Shown here: positions 1 to 10,255 of the stretch, piece by piece
Layout of the letters: each line of letters starts with the position of its first letter
Numbering within the stretch: position 1 is the first letter of the stretch
From: Tupaia tana
Lineage: Eukaryota; Chordata; Mammalia; Scandentia; Tupaiidae
Assembly (NCBI GenBank): GCA_026018925.1
Contig: JAKSZU010000008.1
Coordinates: forward strand, 4,950,415 to 5,014,414
DNA length: 64,000 nt
Reading direction: 5' to 3'
The notes under the pieces: model-generated
Seen by the model: only the letters and a program-made list of their open reading frames with translations
Told to the model about the DNA's origin: nothing
Databases searched by the model: none
Program-made: the position numbers and the translations under genes

Positions 1-34
1 GGATCATTGGTTATTAGGGAAATGCAAATCAAAA

Positions 35-275
35 ACTGGGGACAAAGTGGAAAGAGAGTGGGAGAGGGGAAGAGTGTAAGGAAGGAATTTTGGGGAAAAA
101 AATAGAGAGGTAAGACATCTGTGGGACACAGATATGGTTTATTACCTGTTGATGACGTTACAATGTTCTCAACTGGACTGGTCTGAGGTGTATATCATGC
201 TGTATAAATTTTCTTTATGATCTAAATGATGTATAGCAATTGAATGAATGTATAAATAATAATAAACAATAAAAA
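35..275 (+). mobile_element. L1 3'UTR-like repeat (purine-rich 3' end), nested in older L1
   Basis: A 240-bp block with a G/A-rich start, 'tttattacctgttgatgacg', 'caactggactggtctgag' and a 3' end in AATAATAATAAACAATAAAAA. Related blocks occur near 5.8 kb, 17.0 kb (minus), 30.8 kb (minus) and 40.0-40.7 kb. The purine-rich tract plus A-rich tail and frequent 5' truncation fit the 3'UTR of a younger L1 subfamily of this lineage. That identity is inferred; the repeat relationship is visible directly. Confidence 0.6.
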
Positions 276-654
276 TACATAACATCACTCCAGTAGGATG
301 GTGATTAAAAAAATAATAACAACAGTGTTGGCAAGGATATTGAGAAGTCGGAGCTGTCACACACTCTAGGGGGAATGTCCAATGATGCCGCCATTATGAG
401 GAACACAGGGGGGTTCTCAAAGTGTCAAACTGAGCATCACGTATGACCCGGTCATCTCACGTCTAGCTGCAATCCCTAAAGAAATAAAAACTTGGACTCA
501 AACAAATACACATATGCGTGTGTTCAGTGTAGCTTTATTTACAACTGCAAAATGGTGGACACACCCAAAATGTCCGCCAGTGGATGAATGGATGACCAAC
601 TGTGCTATGTACGTCCAATGAAATATTATTCAACTATGAGAAAAGAATGAAGTA

Positions 655-840
655 CAGACAGTTCCTGATTTATGATGGTTCAATTCACATTTCTCAACTT
701 TTCAATGGTCTGAAAACAACATACATTCGGTAGAAACTATACTTTAAATTAGTAGTTGAAATGCCTTTTTTTTTAACCCACTTAGGAATCCCAAGCATTG
801 GTATTGACTAATGACCCCACTGTAAATCAGGTAACATCTG
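655..840. mobile_element. Tigger-type MITE (MER44-like) with TA target duplication
   Basis: A 186-bp non-autonomous DNA transposon. The ends are inverted: CAGA..GTTCCTGATTTATG at the left and CAGA..GTTACCTGATTTAC read from the right. It is flanked by TA at 653-654 and 841-842. The L1 on both sides resumes exactly (..gaatgaagTA / TActgata..), so both edges are well defined. TA duplication and CAG-type termini are typical of TcMar-Tigger elements. It carries no transposase. Confidence 0.8.
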
Positions 841-1100
841 TACTGATAGATGTGACAAGGTGATAAACTTCACAAGCAAAACAGAAAACATAAAACCCTT
901 AGGCTAAGTGAAAGAGGGCAGGTGCAAAGCATGTGTATTGTCTGGTTCCATTTATACGAAATATTCAAACAGGGAAATCCACACAGAGGGACTTCACAGT
1001 GGGCTTGTGAGGAAGTGGGGAGAGGGAGGAGTGACCGCCCGACACCCTGGGTTTCTTTCAGGGTGATAGACATGTTTCGGAATTAGAAGCAGAAATTGCA

Positions 1101-1955
1101 CATTCTACTAAGTGCCACTCACTAACTGTTTCCCTCTAACGTGCTCAATTTAATGTTATGTATATTCCTTCTCAATTAAACGAAGGTAATAGAAATGAAC
1201 TCTAAGTGGAATACATTGATGAGTCAAAACAAATGAACGAACAGAACAAAAATGAAAATAAAACAAAGGAAGACACGCTAAGTTCTAGAAGCAGAAAAGC
1301 ACTGACGTGTGGTGACCTGGGGTTCGGCCCAGTTTTCTTGGCTAAAACTAATGTGGAGTGGTGGAAAATTAGCGTGACAATGAGACAGAGTGATAGAATC
1401 CTGAGAACAGCCTTTGTCGTGGCTCTGTTTTGAGGAAGTTAAACACTACTCATCACACTGGTCTTAAACATTAAAATATGAAAGCTGCATTATGCCGCGT
1501 GGTTTGGAAAACGACTGTGCATTGTTCCTGAACTGGTGACCCGATCGCTGGCCTCCACAGCCTCACCTGGTACAGACTGCAGGACGGTCCTCAAACACTC
1601 GACACAGAGGCGTGGCCATCCGCGCGCTCATTTCATTTTTCCTTACTAAAAAGTTCAGAGAACATTTTCAAAGATGGAAACTAAAAAAAGACGCCAGAAC
1701 CACATAAAAATGTGTTTTCTGCCTTTTAATGGAAATAATTAAGGCAATTAATAGTGATTACTTTCTCTAATGAATATTTAATTTATTCTCGGGGAAATTG
1801 CTTATGATTACAACTCATTACCAAATAATTGCATGCTGTTTGGTGATTTGTGTCATGCTGTTAATTCACGTTGATGGAAAGGACCAACATTTCTAAACTT
1901 AAATTTCAGCCTTGCATATAAATACAACTTTTTTTTTTTCCAAGAGAAAAATTAC
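1101..1955. other. No recognisable feature (AT-rich)
   Basis: I see no gene or named repeat here. The stretch around 1720-1880 is AT-rich and non-repetitive. Confidence 0.5.
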
Positions 1956-2110
1956 TACTGGGGCCAGACAACAGTGCAGTGGTGTTGTGACACTCTGTGA
2001 TCGACACAGCTGGGTCCCATATGGCCCAGCACAATTCAAATCCCGTGGAAAAAACCCCAACTGCGTATGCCTGCATGCCCCCAAGCCCTGACAAGGTATG
2101 CCGAGAAGGT
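1956..2110 (+). mobile_element. tRNA-derived SINE, type B, partial and diverged
   Basis: The head 'ggggccaga..', the block 'tgggtcccatatggccca', a B-box-like 'ttcaaatccc' and the body 'gcatgcccccaagccctgac' match type B. The CT-rich 3' half is missing or unrecognisable. Confidence 0.5.
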
Positions 2111-2734
2111 CAGGGTTCGTGTCCAAACTCCTGAACGCCCCTTGGGGGCATATAAGCCTGTGTCCTGGCTAACTAAAGCTGGGCTTGGACAGTGATGTGA
2201 GGACCCTGGGGAGGGGTCTCTCTTTTTCTCCTTCTCCCAGAAATAATATACTTTAAAGAATTTGTATTAATAAATGAGCCTTTTGCAATTGCTTGGTACT
2301 TTCTGGTACATCGCTGATGGAATAGAGACACCATTTTCATCCAAAGACCTCGATGTTGGAAGAGTCAGGCTGGATTTTGGCCATTTGGATTATAGACAAA
2401 TGGTCAGTAAAAGTGCCCACCTGCAGGTGGAGGCTAGATTCCTGATGACTGCTGCAGACACGACTCACCACATGGTCGTCTTTCTTTGAGACACTTCTCA
2501 CGGACATTGTCATTCTGCATAGCATGCAACAGATGGTCTTCCCTTCGCTGCAGTCAATCTCCTGACCGCCACCACTGCCCTGAGGTTGTGGTAAAAGGCG
2601 CTCCAGAGACTTAGAGGCATCTGCCTTGGTCGCTGTCACCGAGGGGCAGTGGCTGGCAGGGTAAGGACACAGGATCTCCCTGCGCTGCACCCTTGAAGCC
2701 AACTGTCTGTGCTCACATCCTGACCTCCCAGCAA

Positions 2735-2880
2735 TGTGCCCGGTGGACCTAGACAAAGTTCTTATCTTACGTATTAGCTCCAGTTTCCTCCCTGATAAAA
2801 AGGGCCATCTACAGTAGTTGGGTTGCAAGGATTCAATGAAACCCATGTAAGGCACTTAGTCCCATTCCCAGAGAGGAAAA
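2735..2880 (+). mobile_element. MIR (ancient tRNA-SINE)
   Basis: The order of motifs follows the MIR consensus: 'gacctagacaaagttctta', then 'ccagtttcctccctgataaaaaggg', then 'ggttgcaaggattcaatgaaacccatgtaaggcactta'. It is heavily diverged, as expected for MIR. Confidence 0.75.
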
Positions 2881-3262
2881 GCGTTCCAGAGATGACAGCG
2901 ACTGTCAGCACTGAGAGTGGCCATCGCCTACCCATCCGATCGGGGATGATCGCTGCACGATAAACTGCATCAGTGTGGTGCTCACTTTTGCCTTACCAGG
3001 AGAGGAAAGTGTAGGGAAGAAAGGGCTTCACAGTCACAGTCGTGCAGCAAAGTGTATGCAGGTCACGAAGCACACCTAGGCACTCCAGGTGTTTCACACC
3101 ATCGTCAAGGCTAGTGGCAGTATCTGGCCCTGACCCGCTTCCCCAGGGAAGGCTCAGAAAGAATCCATTGTTTAGGTACCTCCGCAAAGTAAAGGTTCGG
3201 GAAATAATTGCAGGATCAATGAGTGCTTTAATGAATGAATCCTTTCATGGACTACCCCACGG
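2881..3262. other. No recognisable feature
   Basis: Non-repetitive by eye. Short ORFs on both strands lack any recognisable domain. Confidence 0.4.
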
Positions 3263-3503
3263 ACTAATGATAGCTAAACGTAGACTATCGAAACCGTTGG
3301 GCCAACCACAGTTCAAATCCCATGGAAAACACCAAGTGTGTATGCCTGTGTACCCCAAACCCTGACAAGATGTAGAGGTGAGGAGAGGGGATGAGAAAGG
3401 GAGGAGAAGGGACTGCAGCACAGCCCTGCCTACTGGGAAGTGCTCCCTCTTCCTTCCGGTCTCTGTGGGGAGCGCATGTGCTCTGGCAAACAAACACGTT
3501 AGA
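3263..3503 (+). mobile_element. tRNA-derived SINE, type B, degraded
   Basis: It keeps 'gggccaaccacagttcaaatccc', 'gtgtatgcctgtgtaccccaaaccctgac', 'ggaggagaagggactgcag' and the end 'gagcgcatgtgctctggcaaa'. It is much more diverged than type A copies. Confidence 0.6.
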
Positions 3504-3749
3504 AACAAATGTTTTATGTTTCCCATTTCCCTACCATCAGCTGTTCTAATACACTGCATCACAAAGGCAGAAGAGAGGCGTGGCCCTGGGCGTTATCTTG
3601 AGTTTGTCACCCAGATAAACATCTGTCTTGGTAAAACACCTATAATTTCTTCTTAAATTATGTTTCAGTGTAAAAGAATAGAATATCACTAATGCCTTTT
3701 TTGTATTATACACAATATATAGATAGACAGAGACATGTCATATGTTATA

Positions 3750-3828
3750 TTGGGTTGTGAGAAAAGTCATGATGTATTTTTTATGCTTTCTGATGTGGAA
3801 ATGCATCGTAACTTTTCAGACAACCCAA
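3750..3828. mobile_element. Mariner-type hairpin MITE (about 79 bp)
   Basis: Nearly palindromic: the left arm TTGGGTTGT..GAAAAGTCATGATG pairs with the right arm CATCGTAACTTTTC..ACAACCCAA. It lies between TA-rich flanks. Related copies are at 7484-7568 and 29984-30053, with a half copy near 63888-63935. Size and architecture recall MADE1, the mariner-derived MITE of primates, but the sequence differs. Confidence 0.75.
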
Positions 3829-5685
3829 CATACCTAATTATTTCATTGAAGTCATTACAGAAGAAAACTGTGTGTGCTCCTTTAAGCTCATCAGCCTTTC
3901 CCCTACAATCCTAAACTAACTTGATGTGGTTATTGACTGAAACATCAAGCAAGGTTTACTTCTCAAAATTTCATTTACAGACTTTCATTCTAGAAAAAAT
4001 ACTCTGGACAGGTTCAAAATAACATGGCCAGCTCAGTGATGTTACTGATGTTATTTAGATTTCTACAAGCAGCTTTGATCCATCTCCTGTCATCTGGAGT
4101 AAAGAAATAATAACTTTGTAAGGAGCAGTGCGATGCCTGAGGTGGCAGCCGATGCATTTAATAAAAATGAGTGATGGCATCAGAGATTCTGAATCCCACA
4201 CACTTGCTGCAGCCTGGTTAGAACAACAGCGTTCTATTTTCTCTCCCCCGTGTCCCCTGAAATCTGTCAAACGCACATCTTATTTCCAAGGAAGAATTTT
4301 CACTGGGCACACAGGTGCTGGTACCGGCCTAAGGCATTTGAAAGCTCAGTTCCAAGTCTATGTGTTCCCAAAAACCTCAGGAGTTATCCGAGGGGCAAGA
4401 AAGCCAGGAGGTCAACTTAATCAATGACAGGTCACCCAGATTTCTCCTCCACAAATTGTCAGTCAGAAAGCAGAGATGGTCGAGGGCGTGACAGATCCCT
4501 TTGGCCCATGGAGGAGGAGAAGTGGCAGAAAGAGTGCGCGAGGAGCTCCAGGTAAAGGCATCCCAGGTGGCGCTTGTTACTCGGCACCTCACGCAGACCG
4601 GGGCACGTCGCTGTGACCCTCAGTCATCCACAAAATCAGGATTATATCTCGCTGCCTCGTGGGCTTTTTGGAGAGCATTCTTCTTCATGGTACTTTGTGT
4701 GTTTCCTTTCAAAGGTAATTAATAGACCTCTTCTCTGACGCTTTTCTTAACTCACAGATAGTATTCAAGAGCAGGTTTCAATCTGCTCACTATTGATTGA
4801 AGTCCTGTACTAATGACCAAGTCAAATTAATCAGCAGCAGATGACCGGCAATGGCTAACTTGTACAGTGACACTTCCAGATGAATCCAGGGACCCAGTCA
4901 CTCTGGTGGCCAGTAGCATGGCCACGCGTAAATGAGGCCAGTGGACACTGGGGGATGAAGAGATTAATGAGTTTAAGGTTACGTGGTTATGTTAGGCCAT
5001 ATGGTACTATTAATTCAAATAAACTGTAACAGGCAGAGTCCCAGCAGGAGACAGAACCCAGCGCGACAGTTTAAACAGTGAGGCCTTAATTAGGAGACTG
5101 CCAATAGAGTGTGGTGAGGACTAAGAGAAAACACAGCGTGTGCTGGAGGCTAGCGGGGCAGGGACCTGGCATGCCGGGCAGGTCAGGCACAGCCTCCCCC
5201 TGGCTCCCAGAGCAGGCAGAGGGGTCAGAAGTTCGGGGAAGCAAATGAACAACTGGACTGCTCCCTGATCCTCCGCTCGGCCTTCTCTCTTGTCTCTGGT
5301 CCACCTGGAGGAGTTCTCATCCCACGTGTGAGAGCCCACCGGTATGGGCAGCTGTCATGTACATGACATGGCCTAAACGCTGGACGTCCTTCTGGAACCT
5401 GAGCTGTGACGTCAGACGCCGCTGACGCACTAATAGGGTACTGGAGGAGAAGTGAGGAGGAGTCACCCACCGCGTGAACCTCTGTAAACCAGCACCAGAC
5501 CAAGGTGAGGAGAGAGACTTCCTTCCTCCACTCACTTACGCCCCCTGCTGCCGGCCAGACCCTGACCGAGTTAGCTCCTGCACCCGGAGCGTGCTCCACT
5601 CCTCAGTCCTGAGGTCGGAGCCCTCAGCGTGCTCATCTCACGACTCTGGCATTCACGCGGGAAATGGCAGAAGGTAGGAAATGGA
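3829..5685. other. Unique or unrecognised sequence, 1.86 kb
   Basis: No gene, no RNA gene and no repeat that I can name. Short overlapping ORFs on both strands at 5086-5599 have no recognisable domains and sit in GC-rich sequence, which by itself lengthens ORFs. Confidence 0.45.
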
Positions 5686-5687
5686 GG

Positions 5688-5800
5688 GTTATATATACAC
5701 ACACGTATAACATACACATATAAACATGTTACATGTATTTCATATACACACATACACACATATATACGAATATGTGTATATATGTAATATATATGTATAT
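5688..5800. repeat. Imperfect (CA/TA) microsatellite
   Basis: Alternating purine-pyrimidine run of TATA, CACA and TGTATA motifs directly upstream of an L1-3'UTR-like repeat. Confidence 0.85.
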
Positions 5801-5945
5801 GAAACAAGAAATGGAAAATTATTTATTGATAACATGTATGACTAAGCCACTATACAGTGTATTCTGAATGAGAAACTGCATTTTGTATGCTGTGATGATG
5901 TTCAGTGAATGAATGTAAAATAAATACATTTTTAAAAAGTTTGCA
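5801..5945 (+). mobile_element. L1 3'UTR-like repeat, short 5'-truncated copy
   Basis: It shares 'caagaaatggaaaat', 'cagtgtattctg', 'cattttgtatgctgtgatgatgt' and 'aatgaatgtaaaataaat' with the reverse complement of 17030-17330. It ends in an A-rich tail just before a type A SINE. Confidence 0.6.
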
Positions 5946-5978
5946 AAAAGAAATAAGAAAATAAATAAAATAATTCAG

Positions 5979-6232
5979 GACCAGCAGTTGGCATAATGGC
6001 TATGTCGCTGGACTCCCATGTAGTTCGAGTCCCGGATCTGGTGGCTTAAACTCATACAGGGCGCATGTGCGTGCATGCCCAAGATCCCGAGAGGAGAATG
6101 GAGGAGAAGGGATTGCGGCGTGACCATCCCCCCGGGGGGTGATTTCTCACTTTCTGTCTCTATGTCTCTCTGTATTTCTGGTGAGTGTGTGTGTCCTATA
6201 GCAAAAATCTCTCCAAAAAATAAATAAATAAG
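5979..6232 (+). mobile_element. tRNA-derived SINE, type A
   Basis: Complete copy. It has the head GGACCAGCAGTTGGC, an A-box-like TGGCATAATGG, the B box GTTCGAGTCCC and the 'ggagaatggaggagaagggattgcgg' core. These are followed by the CCCCCGGGGGG block, a CT-rich tail and the terminal 'cctatagcaaaaatctctcc' with poly(A). Confidence 0.9.
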
Positions 6233-6900
6233 TAAATGCAGGTTCAAAATTAGTTCATTAATTAAATAATTCTTTTAAAAAGAAAAAGATTCAGGCATTC
6301 AGGTGTGGACACAGTGTGCCTGGGGACACCTGGCTTCTAAGCATAGTGTTCTGAGCCCTGGTGTTTAAGCAATCTGGTTTCTTCTTGGCAAATGGGACCG
6401 GTCATGTCGGCCAACAGAGCTGCATCTTCTCTCTCAGCACACAGTGCCCCGAAGGCCTGAAGAGCAGCTCAGCTCCCCATTGCTCCTACCGTTCGTGGTG
6501 GGAGTGTTTTTCCCCTGGGAACTAGGGTCTCCAAAGCCACAGAGTCCAAGGTGAGAGGAGAATCCAAAAGCCTGCAGCAGCTGGGAGGCGAGATTGTGAG
6601 GAGCACTCAGTGGTGTCCTGGGCTCTTGTGCTCGGGAGATGAGGGGACACTGTTCTACATCTTGGTTGCATGTCTAAAGCCAATGCTGCGTCCAGTAGGG
6701 TCATTCCAAATGTGGAGGTGCTGGGAGATGCCAGACGGAGCTACGCCACCGTGATCCTCATCGGGGCCGTAGTGCTGATATGTTACCGGCAAATACCCTT
6801 CACCACTTAGCCCATTCAGGGGCTGCCTGAGTGCTGGGGTGTCTCCCACGAGCTCATTTTCTCTCCCTATACAGCCCCCATTCAGTGACTGATTGTGATG
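6233..6900. other. Unrecognised sequence
   Basis: No supported gene or repeat. It is moderately GC-rich with scattered short ORFs only. Confidence 0.4.
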
Positions 6901-7160
6901 GGCTGTGAGAGAGCTAGTCTGTAGCCTGGTGGTTAAGGGGACTGTATCCCACATGGTCCAGCACTGTTCAAATCCCAGCCCCGGTGGCTTGAAAAACCAG
7001 ATGCTTTGTGTATGCATGTCCAAAATCCTAGCAGGATGGAAATATGAAGAAGGATTGCAGTGTGAGCATGCCCCACCGGGGGGCTTTCACATTCTGTCTC
7101 TTTCTGTCTGTCTCTAGTGAGTGCATGTGCCCTCTGGAAATTAAAAATTAAAAAAAAACA
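6901..7160 (+). mobile_element. tRNA-derived SINE, type B
   Basis: Head with 'cctggtggttaaggggactgtatcccacatgg', B-box-like 'gttcaaatcccag', 'cttgaaaaaccaga', a CT-rich tail and the terminal 'gccctctggaaattaaaaatt' followed by poly(A). Confidence 0.85.
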
Positions 7161-7483
7161 AGTAAAAACGGAGCTGGGTTCGTCCAGCCACCCAGCAGGA
7201 CGCCCTGGGGTGCCGAGGCTGTCAGGTCAGGGAGACATCACAGCCGCCTTCTCTCCTGCCCGTTCCCCTCCCTCCGTCCTCCCGTGGGTGTCAGTCCTCG
7301 GAGTGTTCTCTGGGAAACACGCAGATGTTAAGGTCCTTCTTAGCATCTGTTTCCTAAAAGATGCAGCTGGTCCTAGATTCCGCTATGGCTGAGTCTTTCA
7401 GATTCCACATCACAGATTTATGAAGCCAGTTTGTAATAGTGTGTGCAAAAAATTGTAGTTTAAATACACACACACACGCACAT

Positions 7484-7568
7484 ATGGGGTGGTCTGAAAA
7501 GGAAAAGTCACGACTATTTTCCTATGTTTTCTATGCAAAAATGCATTATGACTGTCCCAACGACCTCA
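7484..7568. mobile_element. Mariner-type hairpin MITE
   Basis: Inverted ends TGGGGTGGTCTGAAAAG and 'tgactgtcccaacgacctca', with internal GTCACGACT and 'gcattatgac'. Same family as 3750-3828 and 29984-30053. Confidence 0.65.
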
Positions 7569-7580
7569 TATACACACATA

Positions 7581-7802
7581 CAGGGGTAAGTTGGCAGGAT
7601 AGGAGTACGGTAACTGGAGCGCCCTGGGTTCACATCTCGGAGCCTCCCTGTGCATGCCAGCTGCACACATTCCCAAGATCCCACAGGCTGAAGCTGCGGC
7701 CACTGTGGTATAAGGACCAGGTTGGGGGTGCCTGTCTTCCTCTCTCTTTCCATCTTTATCTCTGTCTCTCTATCTCTCATGGAAGACGTTAACTAATAAA
7801 AC
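7581..7802 (+). mobile_element. tRNA-derived SINE, type C
   Basis: Head 'ggggtaagttggcaggat', 'ctgggttcacatctcgg' in the B-box position, and a terminal CT-rich tract ending 'tctctcatggaagacgttaactaataaa'. This matches the type C ending. Confidence 0.75.
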
Positions 7803-9489
7803 AAAATACAATAAAATTCTGTGTGAGGTTTATACCATACTCCTTTCCATGTAAAACACATTTCTTGGTCAGAACAATGCTTTCTGGAACACCATCTTGG
7901 CAAATAAAGCATTCTGAGTGCCCGCAGAGAAATGCTGGCAGGAACATTGTGAGCAAAAGAGAAAAATATATGAAGACCATGTCTTTCCCCATGAGGAGAG
8001 CTCTGTCCACTAGAGGTGGAGCTGTCCTGTGGAACCACCCCTGGTAACAGCAGCCCCGACCCGTGATCCCAGGGAGCCGTCTAGGCCAGGGGCTCTGGAT
8101 GGGCCTGTGCTGAGTGGTAGGCCACACCTGAGCTGGTGGGAAACCCTGGCCTGGGCTGCAGTCTGCCTGCGGGGCTGTGTAGTTCCTCAGTTAGAGTCCT
8201 GAGGGAAGGCTGGGACAGACTTCCTGACAACCAAGGACAGGGTCTTTACCCCGAGTGAGTCACATGTATCCTCACTCTGCCTGTTCTGAGCAATTCACCC
8301 ACCTGGTTTTTGTCCAAGCTCCTGTCCTCAGTCGCCCAGTGTTTCCTTCCGGGTGCTTGACCAATACGGCACACGACATTACGCACACGCCCGGGCCCCG
8401 TGGCTCTGCTCTCCACATGTGAACACTGTACGGTCCTGGGCCCGTTTCCACTCCCTACTGCTGGCTTCAGGGCGTCCCTGCGCAGGGTTCAAATCCATCA
8501 TTTTCTCTTTCGGTGTGTGTTCACAACTGAGCTGACTAGTCTGAACCGAGCTCAGCCTCACCCATCAATCAACCTAACCCAGAGGCAGAGCCCTGGCTCA
8601 GCGCTGAGGGGGCTGGGGCTGGGACGCTTCTGACCTCGGCTCCAGCCCAGCCGGTCCTTCATCTGCGGGTGTCTCTTCCACCTTTATACAGATGACTGTG
8701 GAGTTCAAATGAGCTTACGACTTTCTGACCCCGCTATATTTCAACTCACAACGGCAGTTCTGGCCACAGGTCATCTAATGCCCTGGTCAGGCCTTTGTAG
8801 TCACACGGTCCAGAAGTGCGCAGAAACTGCATTGTTTGGGCTTTTAAGTGTGTGATTATCTTTCACAGGTGGTATAGCCTCGCTTTCCAGCTGGGGCTTT
8901 CTCTGGATTCCACGTGATCTCCTCTGTCCGGTATGGGATGAAAATGCCCAGTCTATGGGGGACCAATGGGCCTCACGTCCCCGGGCAAGGCTGCTGTCCG
9001 GCAGGCTGGACCTTTTGCAGATTCTTTTCCAGTGGTGCTGTCCTCAGGTAGCCCAGCTTCCCAGGAAGCTGATCTGAGATGGAGATTAGCATGCAAGAAA
9101 TTTACTGGAAAAATTCCTGGGTCAACACTTGTAGAGGAGGGAAGAAAGTGGGGACTGGGCAGAAGGGAGAGTTGAATTGCAATTTTAGCTGCAAAAACTC
9201 AGCAGATCTCTTGGGGAGCTCCAGATCTAGGATCGCCTTTCAGGCTTAAATTGAAGTAGAAAATCCTATTATTTCCATGGTCAGAATTGGTCGATGTACT
9301 AGTCTATCAGCCGTGTCCCAATCTGTTGTATCATGCAGTGGATTTTTGCAGGAACATCCATCCCATGCATGCAGGCTCTGTGTAAGGGATGCAACCTTAG
9401 TCAGGAAGGCCGGGTTAGGCAGGGATGAAACCCAGAAAAAGAATCAACTGTCAGTGGTTGGGGAAATAAATGTTTTAGTCTTGGGAATG
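7803..9489. other. Unrecognised sequence, 1.7 kb
   Basis: No feature that I can support. Overlapping short ORFs at 8353-8633 lack domains or a coherent reading frame. Confidence 0.4.
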
Positions 9490-9724
9490 TAGAGGAGGGC
9501 GCATGTGTTTGCCAGACAGACAGGGTGAGACAGAGAGACAGAAAGCGAGAAATCACCCCCCGGGGGGATGGCTATGCCGCAATCTCCTCCGTTCTCCTCT
9601 CAGGATCTTGGGCACGCACGCACACGTGCCCGGCGTAAGTTTTAAGCCACCGGGTCTGGGACGCGAACCACGGTCAACTATGTGGGAGTTCAGCGACATA
9701 GCCATTACGCTAACTGCTGGTCCC
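9490..9724 (-). mobile_element. tRNA-derived SINE, type A
   Basis: Reverse-oriented copy that keeps the CCCCCCGGGGGG block and the CpG-rich body. Its 5' head reads GGGACCAGCAGTTAGCGTAATGGC on the minus strand. The 3' tail is shortened. Confidence 0.9.
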
Positions 9725-9900
9725 AAGATGTGCAGTTTGATACGAATTTTAGATAATCAAAAAATATTTTTTGCATAAATATATACCACATATCTTTGGG
9801 TCATATTTATACCAAAAAAATGATATGCATAGTTTTTTCATAATGTGCATTTTATGCGAACACTGTAAAGACCTCTTGCATGTAACAAATATGTTTTACA

Positions 9901-10255
9901 CTGAATTCAAACTCCCCCAGGATTTTCATGTTGCAATCCTAGCCCAGCACCTCAGAATGTGACTGGCCGTGGAGAAAGGCTTTGCGAAGGTAACGAGGAT
10001 CTGCCAGTCATAGGGCACGTCTGTAACCCAGGAAGGAACACACACTAGAGGTCATTGTCTCCAAGCCTACACAGAGAAAAGACCACACGAAGGCACAAGG
10101 AAAATAAGGCCCTCTGCGGCCCAGGAAGGAGGCCTCGCCACACTCTGGGTTTTGATCTTAGACTTCCAGCTTCTGGATGTGTGAGAAATATATTTCTGTT
10201 ATTTAAGCCGCCTGGTGCGTGGCTTTCTGTGTGGCAGCCAGCAGGCTAATACAGC
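9901..10255 (+). mobile_element. MLT1-type LTR (ERVL-MaLR)
   Basis: Ordered MaLR LTR landmarks: 'gttgcaatcctagcc..agcacctcagaatgtgac', 'agaccacacgaaggcacaaggaaaataaggcc', 'aaggaggcctcgcc', 'ttgatcttagacttccagcttctgga..tgtgagaaata', 'tttctgttatttaagcc' and the end 'agcaggctaatacagc'. This is a solo, ancient, diverged LTR. Confidence 0.85.

Larger units (their letters stand above)
1..1100 (+). mobile_element. LINE-1 (L1M-like) ORF2 3' end and 3'UTR, interrupted twice
   Basis: Old 5'-truncated LINE-1 in sense orientation. Positions 1-34, 276-654 and 843-1100 together follow the usual ending of mammalian L1 ORF2. Visible hallmarks are the GGGAAATGCAAATCAAAA block, the 'cactccagtaggatggtgatt' region, the 'acccaaaatgtccgccagtggatgaatgg' region and 'caatgaaatattattcaactatga'. 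It then runs into the 3'UTR. Two foreign blocks split it: an L1-3'UTR-like repeat (about 35-275) and a Tigger-type MITE (655-840). All frames are broken, so it is a dead copy. Confidence 0.8.

Noticed and set aside
2337-2855. 172-codon minus-strand ORF
   Set aside because: It spans a MIR and unrelated sequence, has no domain or codon signal, and fits chance.
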